Below, piece by piece: positions 11,815-24,312 of a DNA stretch of 64,000 nucleotides (its first letter is position 1; each line of letters begins with the position of its first letter). The notes under the pieces are model-generated. The model saw only the letters and a program-made list of their open reading frames with translations, ran no database searches and was not told the DNA's origin. The position numbers and the translations under genes were made by a program. Origin of the DNA: Enchytraeus crypticus (lineage: Eukaryota; Annelida; Clitellata; Enchytraeida; Enchytraeidae); assembly GCA_905160935.1 (NCBI GenBank), contig CAJHZI010000697.1:1390501-1454500 (forward strand). Direction: 5' to 3'.

Positions 11815-12095
11815 GTAGTTAGATTAGGTTAGGTGGTTAGTCAATAAGTTAGGTGGTTAGGTAATTAGATTAGGTTGGGTGGTTAGTCGTTATTAGGTAG
11901 TTAGATTAGGTTAGGTGGTTAGTCAATAAGTTAGGTGGTTAGGTAATTAGATTAGATTAGATAGTTAGTCTTTATAAGGTAGTTAGATTAGGTTAAGTGG
12001 TTAGTCGTTATTAGGTAGTTAGATTAGGTTAGGTGGTTAGTCGTTACTAGGTAGTTAGATTAGATTAGGTGGTTAGTTTAGGATAGTTAGTTAGA
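11815..12095. repeat. TTAGG-rich degenerate tandem repeat
   Basis: About eight imperfect copies of a 36-base unit built from ttaggtggttagtcgttatt and aggtagttagattagg. TTAGG occurs many times but never as a clean head-to-tail pentamer or hexamer run, so this is not called telomeric. Confidence 0.8.
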
Positions 12096-12854
12096 AAGCT
12101 AGAAAGCTTTCCATTTAATCGCCCATAATTTCCTTCGTAGTAAAAACTTGAGATAAATTCGACTTTGGCGTAGAGGCGCATGACAACGAAAATAACACAT
12201 GACAACGGGTATGACGCATGACAACGGGTATGACGCTAGGTGGCCCGTGGTATGCGCTTCTGCCAATCCTTCCAGCGTGCCTCTGAGGCGCTCACACTTT
12301 GATGTTGACACATTCTGACATCTTGTGACATCATGGACTTATGCTCTTACTGATCTCTACAGAGATAATGGTAGAGAACGAGAGTGTGTGTGTGAGTGGG
12401 ATAGAGAGCGAGAGAGCGAAGGAGAGAGAGAGGGATTGCCGGGTGCAGTTATGAAGGATAGAATCAAGTAGGATCTAAGGCTTAGTTGTAAGAATGTCTG
12501 TAGCAATTACTAGTCAAAATTGAAGTCCGTAATCTTTTCTAGAAATATATTTAAAGTATTATTAAATATTTTAAGTTATAAACATATTCGTTGAATCTTT
12601 CTATACGAACATCATGTAGCTAGTAATATACCAAACATCATCTTACAATTTTATCTAAACGCCTCGCGGCATTGGTTATGGTTCTTAACTGTGGACTACG
12701 TCATTCTTTGTTTTCTTCATTTCTCTTTCACGATTGGGATCAAAATTTCATTGACATTGATGCAATGATCAAAACGATAATTTGAAATAATGCAGTCGAT
12801 GTGTATATTGTTAGTACCTCACACGTGGAGATCATAAATAGCTTTTTTCTCTCT

Positions 12855-12894
<40 letters not shown>

Positions 12895-13184
12895 TTATAT
12901 GTTGCAAAGCGGACAATATTATGTAAATATAATTCATAAATCTATTGCATGTCGATTGTTAACATTCCTGAATTCCTAAGAATATTTCCACATCCACATC
13001 CGTCCATAACATCATACTTGGACCACGCAACGGACCATCAACTTCAAGACTTTATGCAGAAATCATCTTCCATTGCTCACGGGCGCGTGCATAATGGTTT
13101 ATCTTCTCTTATATTTACACATGCTGAAAGAAAACCCCTGTCCATGAAAAATATTTTCCCCCAGGATTAAATGATAATTAATCC
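12096..13184. other. Intergenic, no gene seen
   Basis: At 12177-12235 a short unit, gcatgacaacgggtatgac, repeats two to three times. GA-rich runs lie at 12395-12432 and a (CT)n run at 12847-12892. A 73-codon frame at 12949-13170 has no recognisable domain and is not called. Confidence 0.5.
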
Positions 13185-13345
13185 ATCTAAGGAAGACAAC
13201 AGAAAACCACCTCAGAAGCCATATTTTCCCAAGCTATAGGCTACATAAGGTATGGATAAGGCATAGACTTTGTGAAGGGCTTAACATGTTGATCAAAAGA
13301 ATTCTCTTACGGAGCGAGAAAACAAATTTTTTTAGTATGATATTT
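13185..13345 (+). mobile_element. Dispersed repeat C, partial copy
   Basis: It has ccacctcagaagccatattt, then tataggctacataaggtatg, gataaggcatagactttgtg and acggagcgagaaaac. This copy carries the segment that forms the unit of the minisatellite at 8145-8470 as a single copy. Confidence 0.78.
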
Positions 13346-15968
13346 AGTATCTACTCAACTAATTTACCTAACACTGCCCTCTACGGACTCTCTTTCGCCT
13401 TCTAGGGGGGCATTGTGGCCCTGGCTGCCCCGGCACGTTGAGCTTGGGTTAAGTTTGACGCACGAGCATCTCATCATCAAAGACTCGAGGTCACGTGATT
13501 ATCTGATCACGTTCTTGTTTGGGTGTAATTATTTAATTAAGCCAATGCTCAGTCCTTTGATTTTTTAAAAATCTCCTTTTTAGAGTAAAATACTTGAAAA
13601 TGTAGCCCAATGCAACAGTAAAGCGATTAACTTGGAATCAGGGCTTCCATATATTTCCTCTAAGAAATATCTACAGAATTATCATTGAGGATTTCACATT
13701 ATTTTGGGTGCTTGGTGGTAATATCTTGCAGCTCGACGGACTGCCTTGCAACACATGCAGGTGGACAAAATATCACAATAGTGTGGGTAGTATGTTGATA
13801 GTTGTATGCGCAAAACTGGGGTTTTTTGTATTTTATTTTTGGAAAGAAACAAAATGATTCTATAATATTAGTTGGTGTCTTACCGCTAGATTAGTTACAC
13901 TATGCAGTGTCTGTCATGTAGCTTAGTTTACGATTTATTCTCTAGCTTAGTGGCCGGTTCTTAAATGTACTAATTTTAGCTTATAGAATAATTCAACGAA
14001 TAACTGAAATAATTTTGAAATACTGGAGCATCTGAACTTGCTAGATAATCTACTTCTTGAAATATCCTTTGAAAAAAATTATAGAGAAACATTGGCATGT
14101 TAATTCATATAAGACGTTTTGACGGTGTGAGTGAAAGTACTAGTCTAAGCTATAAGTCATTTCCTGGTCACGCCAATCATTATCTTTATCTCGATCTAAT
14201 CACATGTTGACTGTCACGTAAAATGGACGATTTCACACCTTTTTAATGCGGCTTTGCTAAAAATGACTTTCGTCTGACATGAGCGAATTAGTAGAGCGAC
14301 ATCTGATGGCTGCTAATGCTATCAGTGTGACTGGGTGATGAGCTTTTCTCACCTCTAAACAAATATGCAGCCATTGACGGGTCGCTTGTCGATTATGCGT
14401 AGATTAGGATTTATAGATGTTGTTTCCTAAACAACATTTATTAATTGGCTTAGAGCCACGAGTTTGTCTTGGAATGTCTTTACGTATAACCATGAACGGG
14501 CATATCATGACGAAAAATGATAGTTTAGAATGAGTGAGAATAGGAATGAGTAACTGTTGCTCATTCAAATCGTTGATACAGACGAAGATTAGAGGCTAAT
14601 TTTAAGATCAAATTTAAAAGGAGGACAATTCTATAAACATGCATGGCTGTCTTTAGAAAAATAGCTGAGTACAAACAAAGGAATGAGAGAGTACAAATGT
14701 TGGCATCTAGCTGGGAATGAGAGCAAATCTGGAGTAGTTAAACTGGTGTTATAAATGAAAATGCGTGAAAGCTTTATAAATGATGTACATATATAAGTGC
14801 ATTTGACTGACCGATTCATTTTACTGTTTCAAGACTTCCATTTGTTTTCTCTCTGCCGAATTAAAAAATTGACGGCTACAAGAGTACATTTATACACTTA
14901 TTTGCAACAGACAGAGTGGTGTTTTAGAATATTCGTATACTCTAACAGTCAATAGTGCTATACAGAAAGAACATTTAATTAAGTATGAAGTCACTAAGAG
15001 CGAAGTAATAAAAAGTTAGTCAGAATCGCCTGAACTGTCTAGCAATTAACAAAAAGTCCATTACAAACTTAATTTAAAAGTCCATCAAAGGGTGTATTTT
15101 AGTATTATTAAATTAATCAAATGACTTAGGCCTGTATCAAGAAAAATATGCCACTGTATGATCGTAGTTATATTGCTACTTAGGTACTCTTTTTGTGGTT
15201 TATTGTAATCCTGTAGAAGACTCTCTGCTTAATCTTATTTATAGGTTAGATGTCCAAATCTGCTGTAAGGCAACAGGATTTCGTAAAGAAATAGTATTTG
15301 TGAATGGAGTGGTTTTATGTTCTGTATTGGTTTTTTACTGAACAGATTGAATGGTAAATATAACCAACATAAATTAATACAGTAGATTCTGTGGAACTAT
15401 ACAAAACTAATAGTAGTGTATTTGGCAAAGCACTGATATAAATAAACTTTGCGGCCACTGTACGCATACTGCATTTACACAGTATATCTGCTGTCACAGT
15501 ATGTGTCTGTAATTAGGAAGAAATCCATGTGGCATTGTAAACTAGTGTCATACTAATGATCATTGCGTTTTCTTACACTCGCTTCCCCTCCCCTTAACCT
15601 AGTTGTTAACCGTCTCCCCCATCACGTTAATTCTTCAACCAGCTTCCATCGGTCTTCTATCTGTAGCAAAATGTGTTTGTAACTTAGAACCAGCGTTAGC
15701 ACAGATTTAATTTAGATGTAATACTTAAGATTTAATAGTTTAGATGAAATTTCGGTTTTATTACGTTTTAATTTCATTGTGATTTTCCTTGTTAGTAGAG
15801 TATTTAATTGTATCTTATAGCTGAATCAAATATCTAACGCTTTTTATGGATTAATTTTAATCTAACTCACTTTCAAGAATTATATTCTACATGTTGACTA
15901 AACTATAGATGGTTTGCTTTATTATAATTAATTCAAAGGTAATTTACTCTGTTCTATTTATTAACAGG
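13346..15968. other. Region upstream of the 1483-residue gene
   Basis: At 13380-13520 there is a more GC-rich patch (gccctggctgccccggcacg, then ggtcacgtgattatctgatc). At 14160-14480 the sequence is complex and unique-looking, with a perfect 9-base hairpin (atgttgttt/aaacaacat, 3-base loop) at 14417-14437. The last bases (tctatttattaacag at 15954-15968) make an acceptable splice acceptor, so any 5' exons of the next gene should lie in or before this region. None was recognised. Confidence 0.45.
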
Positions 15969-16069
15969 TAAAAGAAGATTGTGATAGCTTTTCCAGAAAT
16001 AGACCTCAAAACTTGCAGAGATAAAAAGGAAAATAACACGGACAAAAAGGAGGGAGAAAGATATGCAGA

Positions 16070-19000
16070 ATGTCATCGTTGCCTCTATCAACATCAGCTG
16101 CGAACTTTCGCCAGCGTCTGGACAAAAATGTCGCAGATAACAACAGTATTCGGACCAACTGTCATAATACAGCAACATCTAGTCATCCTACCGGGTTTAA
16201 TCCTCTGTCCCTAAGCAAGTCTAGGAAGTCTCAAGACCAGTCCTACACCACGTTCTATTGTACATCGCCCCTCTTTACCCTCAGAGATGGCACCAGAGGA
16301 TTTGGCTCTCCAATGACTACTTCGAACAGCGGAAACAATGGAAAACTATGTCAGAGTCGACGAGTGAGAGAAAGCAATAAAGAAAATGTTTCGCCGTTTC
16401 TGACTGAAAAGCAAGGCGACAAGACGCCTCAGTGTAGCTCAGCAGTAACGAAATCTAAGAAAGACCTTCATGCAAAAAAATGCAATATTTTAAGAAGTTC
16501 AGCTATCCAATCGCAGTGCAAGAAATTGAAAATTAATAATGAGCCGAAAGGTGGAAGCAACAGAAGTCCAAACAAGCGAAATGTCTCCAATGCGACTTGC
16601 CAGTCAGAGTTTAGAAGCGTAGAACCTGCAGAGAGGATCAATAGTGAGACGTTTTTAAATCCTTGTGACTCCAACATCGATCACAGCCACATTCTCTTTG
16701 CGAATGATTCTCCTGACGCTGGAGCACTCTGCCAGCGAGCTCTGAATGGTAACACCACGCGAACCGTACGTAGGATGATTGCAGCCCCTGAGAGCTATCG
16801 TGGTTGTCATGGTGATGTTGAGCGTGAAGAAACTGAGATACCGCTCGACTCGGTTGTAGTCGATACTAGAGAGGAATTTAGAGAAATTATGAGTAAAAAA
16901 CAAAGTAAAAACTGTTACGCAGATGGAATTTCTAGAAAACAGAGGGTTATGAAACCGTGCGTAATTTTACAAAAGTTAGATCAAAGTCAAGTGCCAAAAC
17001 GACAACAGCAGCTGCAACAACAACAGCAAGAGATTTTTACGCCCGAGCAACAGAAACAACAGCAGCAACTGCTACCCGTAAATCAAGAACGGCGATTGTT
17101 GAAGAATATGAAGCCGCAGCGGTCGAGATCGATTTGTCTCGAGTATGGCATTCCTGAGCATCCGTATCAGCATAAAGAACAACTCGAAATCTGTACTATT
17201 ACTCAACTTGGCTTCAAAACCGATGAAGAAACTACTTTGTGGGGGACTCGATCCCCTGACGTTTTAACCCCCCTAAGTCGCACCCAGCACTCTGAGAGCT
17301 TTCTCGGTCCACGTCCAGCGACAATAGGCAAAGAGTCGACCATTCTCTACGTGGAATCAAGGCAAGAGATGTCGCCGCTAACTCGCCTACTTCTAATGAA
17401 AACTGAAAAATATAATGAAACTTATTCACCAGATGGCAGAAGTAGAGTGTCGCAGTGGAATTTAGACAGAAAGTATTTCTATCAACATTCGCCAGATGAC
17501 ACTAGTCATGCTCGCCACAATTGTTTTAATTCATGTTCTGCTCAAAGTAACTGTTTAAATCATTCTGGGGTTAATTTGCTGCGAAGAAAATTAATCGACA
17601 ACGCTGTTAAAGCTCTACTATTTTCAGATGAATCTGCTTGTGACGGAATGTCTGATCAAAGAAACAAAGGCAATAAATCCACACAATTAAAAACAATTCA
17701 GCTCTCTAGCTACTCACCAGATGTCGTAGATGAGAACATATCAGAAGAAATACTTCAAAATTTAGTCAATTATACTGAAATTGAAAACTCTGATACCCCA
17801 CTAGGCGACATTAGTAAGATAGCAAGAACGAGTTGGCACGAACACGCCTCTAGTGGTGATCTTAGCGGTGCCTTTCACAGCACATTCTGCTATCCACTGC
17901 ACAGCACCATGAATCAATCGATCTTACTTTCTGACTCAATCAATCAAACTTGTCAGGCTGCAGAGAGTCCTCGGGCTGCATCCTCTGAGAATAGAGAAGA
18001 AGAGTATCCATCACGTGATCATCTGGATGACGTTCCAGTACGGGATTGTGCTAAAGACGTCTCTTTGGTTGTGAATCCATTTTATGCTCATAGGTCCCAA
18101 GTTAATTCTTGCGTGGAGAGAATTCAAAGAAGCACTGGTTGTGAACCAATGGATGTGGATGATGAGAACATAATCTGTATGGAAAATAACAATAGTATGA
18201 ATGGATCTAATTTCATAGATCACTATCCGAACAAAGTTGTCAAAGAGGCGGAGACTTGTTCTTGTTGTACAGATCCAGCTGTAGTTAGAGAAAAAGCTGA
18301 AAATATTTTCCAGTTGAACAGATATGTAGAGATTTCAGAGTGTAATTTCAGAAACGGTGGTAGTGCTAGAAAATATATACTAAACAAAGTACCTGTGCAG
18401 AAAAATTCTTTTATAACTCATATGCACATAGACCATGTAGGAACGAGATGTCGTGATGATTCATCCTGCCACTTTTGTGAATTACAGAACAGTATGCGCA
18501 GCAATTATGTCACGCTAATTAAGCCAAAATGCGAATACTCATTGGACACGACACTTCCCATTCAATTAGCATCAGACCCTCTTCCAATCAAGTCAGCAAC
18601 GCCATGTGCAGTCCAAAGTTACAAGACTAAGGCAAGACAAGCAACGCAGGCAGCAGATGCTTTAAAAGCCTCACTCGTACTATCTCCACTAGGAGGTAGG
18701 ATTTCAGAAATCTCATCAGAGGTTAGAGATTTTCCGAACCTTCTGAGTTGTCGTCACTCCGATGTTGAAGAGAAGTATCAGAGCAACATTAAGCAACGAA
18801 GCAACAACAAGGACCCGTGCAATAAGACGAAATTAAGACGACAACATGGAATCAGTGATCTTGAAGGAACTCTGAAGGATTTAGGATCCTCCGGATTGGT
18901 ATCTAGAAATATGGAATATATCGAATCAGAATTGAGCACAGTGCCTGTCACTTTCTCTGCTGATAATTCGCAGACATCATACCTAATTTCCGGACATTCG

Positions 19001-20521
19001 CTACACCGATATCTAAGATGTGCTAACAGAAGCATGGTGGACGTCGAACAAGCAGACATTTACTCCCTTAATTGCAGTGATATTCTAAGCGGGATCAGAT
19101 TGGGCTGGTTAAACAGAAACTATTCCGAGAGACCTCATTGCAATGTTATTGAAATTTCTTATCCCGAGACGTTAGAAAAGGAATCCAAAGTCATGGTTGA
19201 CTCGAGACAAGATGATCTCAGTGGAGAACCCACTTGTTCCAGGTGTGAGCTGAGTTGCGTTAGCTCTCAATGCAGAGGTCAGTGCTGCCAGAACACTGGT
19301 GTGAAATTCCGCAGTGCTTCCGAGCTGTCGTACGAAGAAAATGTCGAATGCTGCGCAGAACTATACACCAGCTGGTCGTGTCAAAATTTCTGCGTTGATT
19401 GTCTTTGTAATTCTAAGACCCTAAAGTGCAGTGAAAATTTTGATTTGCTCAATAAGCAATTTTCCAGTCAGATATACAGTCATAGTAAATATGAAATAAA
19501 AACGGACGCGAGCGTCGCGCGAAGACTATGCAGAGGAGCTGACAGTATGGCTTCTGAAAGGAAAGATTCAAGACGTAGGAGGCGGATTGTAGTTCAGAAG
19601 CTCAAGATAATTGGATTGTATCTGCAAAATCAGCACAACCGGGTGAACAACCAGTGTCAGCAACAACATCAACGTCTTCATGAGCAACAGCAATATCATA
19701 ATGCGCCAAATTTGAGCCTATCCGTAGATAACTTTCGCTGTTCTAAGAAACAACAACCAGAGAAACAACATTTGTCGCATGAGCAACAACGTGCTCAGCA
19801 TTCATTGAAACCACAGCTCATAGCCAAGACACAGCAACATAAACACCATCGACAACGGCTGCAACATCATAATTGCCTCTGTACAACCCAAAACGACACC
19901 GAACAACAACTACAACAACAAATTAATCCGCAGCAACATCCAATGAAACAGTTTAATATGCAGTTCAAATCTCTGGCAAATGAAAAATGTCGCAAAAAAT
20001 TTAGTAGACTGAGCAATGAAGAGAACTTTTATAGTCCATATAGAAGCAGATTAAGACATTTGCGAGAACGACAACAAGAGCAGCAGACTACTGCTGAGCA
20101 GCTGATTAAGCAGAATACTCGACAACCTCAGCTGCTGTCACAACAGCAGTCACAGCAGCAGCCTCAGAAACAGCAGCAAGTATTGCAAACAAATCGACGG
20201 CGTAAACGAGAACAACAGCAACAACAGCAACAGAACTGCGAACAAGAGCAGCGAAGAGCTGAAACTGAACTTTGGCGCTGCGTACAACAACAACAATATC
20301 AAAACGTGCAGCAGCTTGAAGAAAATATGCAGCAGAAAAGACTAAAACAAGTAAAACAGCAAACAGACGAATGTGAGTGTTGCGCACATGTGCAGAGGTG
20401 CAGAGCATCGAGAAACAGGTGCAAGAGGAAGACTGGTACCAGGAGGGTCAAAGGGCAACCTTCCAGCGCACGACCCCTCTCAACAAAGTCTATAGAACTG
20501 AAAACCCTCGCTGTGCTATGA
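16070..20521 (+). CDS. Unrecognised 1483-residue Gln/Ser-rich protein, long single coding exon
   Basis: I do not recognise this protein. It is one uninterrupted frame of 4452 bases in an AT-rich region, too long to be chance. The start is supported by an in-frame stop at 16034-16036 in the same presumed exon and by A at -3. A splice acceptor at 15967-15968 suggests a 5' noncoding exon upstream. Visible parts: a KEN-box-like motif (NKENVSP, KEN at residues 104-106); many Ser-Pro sites (SPDVLTP, SPDGRS, SPDDT, SPDVVDE, TPLGD); a short Gln tract near residues 310-345; Cys-rich stretches at about 735-740, 785-805, 1045-1125 and near the end (ECECCAHVQRCRASRNRC); and a Gln-rich basic region from about residue 1185 to 1440. 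No signal peptide, membrane span or enzyme motif is evident. The KEN box and Ser-Pro sites could mean a cell-cycle-controlled nuclear protein, but that is inference. Short Q tracts use mixed CAA/CAG codons. Confidence 0.85.
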   Translation: MSSLPLSTSAANFRQRLDKNVADNNSIRTNCHNTATSSHPTGFNPLSLSKSRKSQDQSYTTFYCTSPLFTLRDGTRGFGSPMTTSNSGNNGKLCQSRRVRESNKENVSPFLTEKQGDKTPQCSSAVTKSKKDLHAKKCNILRSSAIQSQCKKLKINNEPKGGSNRSPNKRNVSNATCQSEFRSVEPAERINSETFLNPCDSNIDHSHILFANDSPDAGALCQRALNGNTTRTVRRMIAAPESYRGCHGDVEREETEIPLDSVVVDTREEFREIMSKKQSKNCYADGISRKQRVMKPCVILQKLDQSQVPKRQQQLQQQQQEIFTPEQQKQQQQLLPVNQERRLLKNMKPQRSRSICLEYGIPEHPYQHKEQLEICTITQLGFKTDEETTLWGTRSPDVLTPLSRTQHSESFLGPRPATIGKESTILYVESRQEMSPLTRLLLMKTEKYNETYSPDGRSRVSQWNLDRKYFYQHSPDDTSHARHNCFNSCSAQSNCLNHSGVNLLRRKLIDNAVKALLFSDESACDGMSDQRNKGNKSTQLKTIQLSSYSPDVVDENISEEILQNLVNYTEIENSDTPLGDISKIARTSWHEHASSGDLSGAFHSTFCYPLHSTMNQSILLSDSINQTCQAAESPRAASSENREEEYPSRDHLDDVPVRDCAKDVSLVVNPFYAHRSQVNSCVERIQRSTGCEPMDVDDENIICMENNNSMNGSNFIDHYPNKVVKEAETCSCCTDPAVVREKAENIFQLNRYVEISECNFRNGGSARKYILNKVPVQKNSFITHMHIDHVGTRCRDDSSCHFCELQNSMRSNYVTLIKPKCEYSLDTTLPIQLASDPLPIKSATPCAVQSYKTKARQATQAADALKASLVLSPLGGRISEISSEVRDFPNLLSCRHSDVEEKYQSNIKQRSNNKDPCNKTKLRRQHGISDLEGTLKDLGSSGLVSRNMEYIESELSTVPVTFSADNSQTSYLISGHSLHRYLRCANRSMVDVEQADIYSLNCSDILSGIRLGWLNRNYSERPHCNVIEISYPETLEKESKVMVDSRQDDLSGEPTCSRCELSCVSSQCRGQCCQNTGVKFRSASELSYEENVECCAELYTSWSCQNFCVDCLCNSKTLKCSENFDLLNKQFSSQIYSHSKYEIKTDASVARRLCRGADSMASERKDSRRRRRIVVQKLKIIGLYLQNQHNRVNNQCQQQHQRLHEQQQYHNAPNLSLSVDNFRCSKKQQPEKQHLSHEQQRAQHSLKPQLIAKTQQHKHHRQRLQHHNCLCTTQNDTEQQLQQQINPQQHPMKQFNMQFKSLANEKCRKKFSRLSNEENFYSPYRSRLRHLRERQQEQQTTAEQLIKQNTRQPQLLSQQQSQQQPQKQQQVLQTNRRRKREQQQQQQQNCEQEQRRAETELWRCVQQQQYQNVQQLEENMQQKRLKQVKQQTDECECCAHVQRCRASRNRCKRKTGTRRVKGQPSSARPLSTKSIELKTLAVL

Positions 20522-20581
20522 GAGTTTTTGATGAGTTTTATTGCTTCGGAAATAAGTGATTTATGACTTCTTCTGGTATTA

Positions 20582-20587
20582 ATTAAA
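20582..20587 (+). terminator. Possible polyadenylation signal
   Basis: ATTAAA lies 61 bases after the stop codon of the 1483-residue protein. It is a common variant signal and the first after the stop; no transcript end can be seen from sequence. Confidence 0.35.
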
Positions 20588-20835
20588 CATATATAGCTGA
20601 GAATTTAATGTAAAGAATGATTTATTGATAAGTGTGTCTTCGCATAATGACCTAGTCTATAACATAGGAGCATTAACTGACTTTTTATTCTTCTTTGTCT
20701 AAAGGTGATTTATGAGTATTTAGTGGTTATTAGGATATATTAATGTGCCAGCCTGAATTTTGTGAATTTACTGAGTACAAACATTTTAAGACTAACTTTA
20801 AAGCTTGACTGGGTAAAAATAAAAAAATAAAAAAT

Positions 20836-20837
<2 letters not shown>

Positions 20838-20916
<79 letters not shown>
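20838..20916. repeat. (TA)n microsatellite
   Basis: About 38 pure TA units. Confidence 0.97.
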
Positions 20917-20917
<1 letters not shown>

Positions 20918-21039
20918 TAATATTTTTCCAGGTACTCTCGAATGAAAAATAGTTATTGGGACATCTAAATATTTTATACTACATGTATTTATGTATTTTA
21001 GTTAATAAGACTTTTCTCCTTCATTTAATTTCCATCTGT

Positions 21040-21280
21040 GCACTTGACCTACACGTATATTAGAATTGGTTTCTACCTGGGTCCCTTGCTTTTTAACTTT
21101 GATTTTATGGATATTCCAACAGTATGTTATTCTCCCAATCTCTACACTTACAACAGTCTTATTCGAATTGCTCTCCCGCACGGGTTCGTCACAGCAAATC
21201 CTAGACCCGACGCTCTACCACTTTTCAAAATCTCCAGAGTCGTGTGGCAATCCTTTTAGAGTTCGTCGGGGAGTTTAACA
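21040..21280 (-). mobile_element. Possible tRNA-like SINE fragment
   Basis: On the minus strand gtggtagagcgtcgggtcta (an A-box-like run) is followed by gacgaacccgtgcgggagag. The layout suggests a tRNA-derived repeat, but no second copy was found in the window and the B box is imperfect. The short plus-strand frames here are not convincing. Confidence 0.3.
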
Positions 21281-24035
21281 GGATTTTCACAAGAGGGTAC
21301 AGACACACATTTTAGGGGATATTGAAACCTCCACCGCTGGAATACATCATTTTTAATTTTTATTATTAAATATTTATTTATATATATATTTTTTCTAGTA
21401 TTCTCTAATTGCATTTCTACGTGTGAATAAATATGTGTGCAAGACTATTAATGTTATAACTTATAATATAAATTTACGTCTGTAGATATCGTCTAAAGAG
21501 CTCAATAATTATGTCTAATGTAGGCCTAGTGTTATTGTTGCATTATTATATGGTATTAAAACTTATTACATGTGGTAGGTTAGGATTGCTTTTGTTTCTG
21601 CTTACGCTTAAATCTTAATGAGCCGTGAAGCGCAGATATTCATTCTAAATGTATTTTGGATTTACGAGTAAGGCTGCAACCTTTCTGCTGATTAAATTAA
21701 GCGATGTCGCAATATTTACTTAAATCTATATAAAGCTGCTAATTTAAGAAATTGATATTTACGACTATTCTGTGAAAATGTTGCATTTATTGAATTGTGG
21801 CCTTTATTGAATTGCCTATATGGCCGTTATTGAATTTTTGTGGAGTGTAGACCCATTTTTCTCTGCTAATGAGATGTCGTTTTCAGCAGTCTATCCGAAT
21901 TAGTTATCTCTTAATCATTGATTCTCCGTCTACTTGATCTTATGGCATTCAGGGTTGCTTGAACTTGCTTCATATTTGCCATTTTTAATGTCGCCGGTTA
22001 ACTGCATGTTGAATGTTCTTGACTCAGTTGACTTTACAATGTATTCCAGAGAATTCTCTGACTTCTATGCGCATATATTCAGATGAAATAAAAAACCATG
22101 TAAATTCTGACAAATAATTCATACAATAATATTTCTTTAGTCTCTTTTTGTCTTTCAAGTCCGAGCAGTGATCCTCTTCTAAGAATTAACAATAGCTACT
22201 AAATAATTATAATTGTAATAATAATATTGTTATTATTTAATTAATAGGGCGTAATTATAGACATGCCGACAATAATATTATAATGTTGAACCATGATCGT
22301 AATGGATGTCTATATATTGTGAGACTACTGTAGAACTGATAGGGGCTGATATCATCACAACTAATACTTCGTATGAATTCCTTCTTGAATTTAACGCCTG
22401 TCAGTAAATTAAACTTCACTGACGTGATTATTACTGTAAGGCAATAAAGATTACCTGATAAGAATTTAGTCACGGACTGCTGGCTGCATGGAAATGATTG
22501 CTAGCAGGTCTGTAATTATGACTTCTTGTAGGCCTATACGTAATGGTTATATTTTCAGAATAAGTTGAAGCCTGGGGATTGAATTTGTGCACATTTAATT
22601 TGGACTTCCGCTGAAAGTACTCATAACGAAGAGGACGACCAAGCTCAAATATTACATTAGAAATCCTTACATCTGAGGGTTAGGGGTACGCACAGGGTAA
22701 AGAAGAACTCCATCTTACGCTTTTCTAATCCTGGTTCATAACAACAACTCTAACCCCCTCCCCCTTCTCTCCACTCCATTGGCTCATGACTGCAACAGTA
22801 CAGTCTGAGCAGGCTAAATGCGTACTTACGTGTTCCCTAATAAACATGCAGTATTACCAATATATAAATCTCGCGTGAACTTGAAGCACTGAAGTCCCCA
22901 TATTTTAACATTTTGCCGGCGATTGATAGAAGACTAATAGGCTTTAATAATTTATTAATTTAATAATATTAATAATATATTAATAGTATAATAATAGAAT
23001 AATATAATATAATAATAATTAATAATAGTTTTAATAAGATTAATAGGCATGTGGCTGTAAGGTACTGATTGTACGAGCTCCTAATGCTCTTTGATTATGA
23101 ATAAAACACATGGGTCACGATGAGTGTAGTCTACGAGATTTGAAAAACAAGAGATATATAATAATATGGGAGAGGGAGTACCTAATGATAAATTTTAAAC
23201 TGTAGAATTGTTGTTGGTTTAAGGTTCTTCATTATAATAAAGACAGTCAGTGAGAGAGAGAGAGAGAGAAAATGAGAGCGTGAGTGAGATAGACAGGAGA
23301 GACATTGAGAAATATTGGCGAATGGAGAAGAATTACTAATCACATTAAAAGGTTCCTGATGATGTATATAAAATGTTTATGCTAAACTAGTTCTTGTTCT
23401 TACTAGACCTTGATCTGTAATTTGAATTGTTGGAACAGGCACCCGGCACTTGTCTAGAAAGTTCTAAGCCTAGTGGCAGCATATCTTCTCTAAACTATCT
23501 TTAAATCTTCAAACTTTTGTATTAATGTCAATTGGATACCCCGGAGGTTCCTCCAGTGACTGACGTTAAATTAATGCTACAAAAGCTAGTTTTGAATTAC
23601 AATTATAGTTTTTCAGACTAGACAAACAGTCGTAAGAGAAAAAGATTCAAGTAGAGAAATGTATGGACGTATTAGTTAGGTATGGATGTATTGGCTAAGC
23701 TTTTAATCGCCGATATAGGAAAATCTTAAAAATAGGATCCAATTGTATTTATGGCCTCAATGTATTTAAGGCGCCTAATTGGTTATGTATCATAGAACTG
23801 CTAGCAAAGGTTAGAATTACGTGATTGGACTTATCGTTACAATTGGATGTTGTTACTGCCGTTGGGTCCAAATTTCAGAATTAGTATTATAATAGAATAT
23901 ACCCGCCGGCAGAGATTGGGTGTGATCTTTCACATCTCATTGTCACGATGTCTTAAATGTATGGTATTATGTATATATGGTATGGGCGCAACCGACTAGG
24001 CATCTAAAATATGGGAGAATTTAACCCTACACATT
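21281..24035. other. Intergenic, no gene seen
   Basis: AT-rich with a (TAATA)-rich stretch at 22945-23045 and a (GA)n run at 23249-23270. No coding or element signal recognised. Confidence 0.55.
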
Positions 24036-24312
24036 TAGCTACACATTGGCAAACATAAAGAGAATGCACGTTAGACACATGGGCACACATACACAAAGTA
24101 CTAGGTAGACACATGAGCATACATACATAGAATGCACGTTAGACACATGAGCAAACATACAGAGAATACTAGGTAGACACATGGGCACACATACAGAGAA
24201 AGATAATGCTAGGTAGATACATGGGCACACATACAGAGAATACTAGGTAGACACATGAGCACACATACAGAGAATTCTAGGTAGATACATTGGCATATAT
24301 ACACAGAATGCT
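24036..24312. repeat. 34-bp minisatellite
   Basis: About eight copies of a 34-base unit beginning agacacatgggcacacatac and ending aatactaggt, with one copy carrying a 6-base insertion. The Cys/Val-rich minus-strand frame arises from it. Confidence 0.92.

Noticed and set aside
11815-12095. Telomeric repeat
   Set aside because: TTAGG is scattered in a 36-base unit rather than in head-to-tail tandem.
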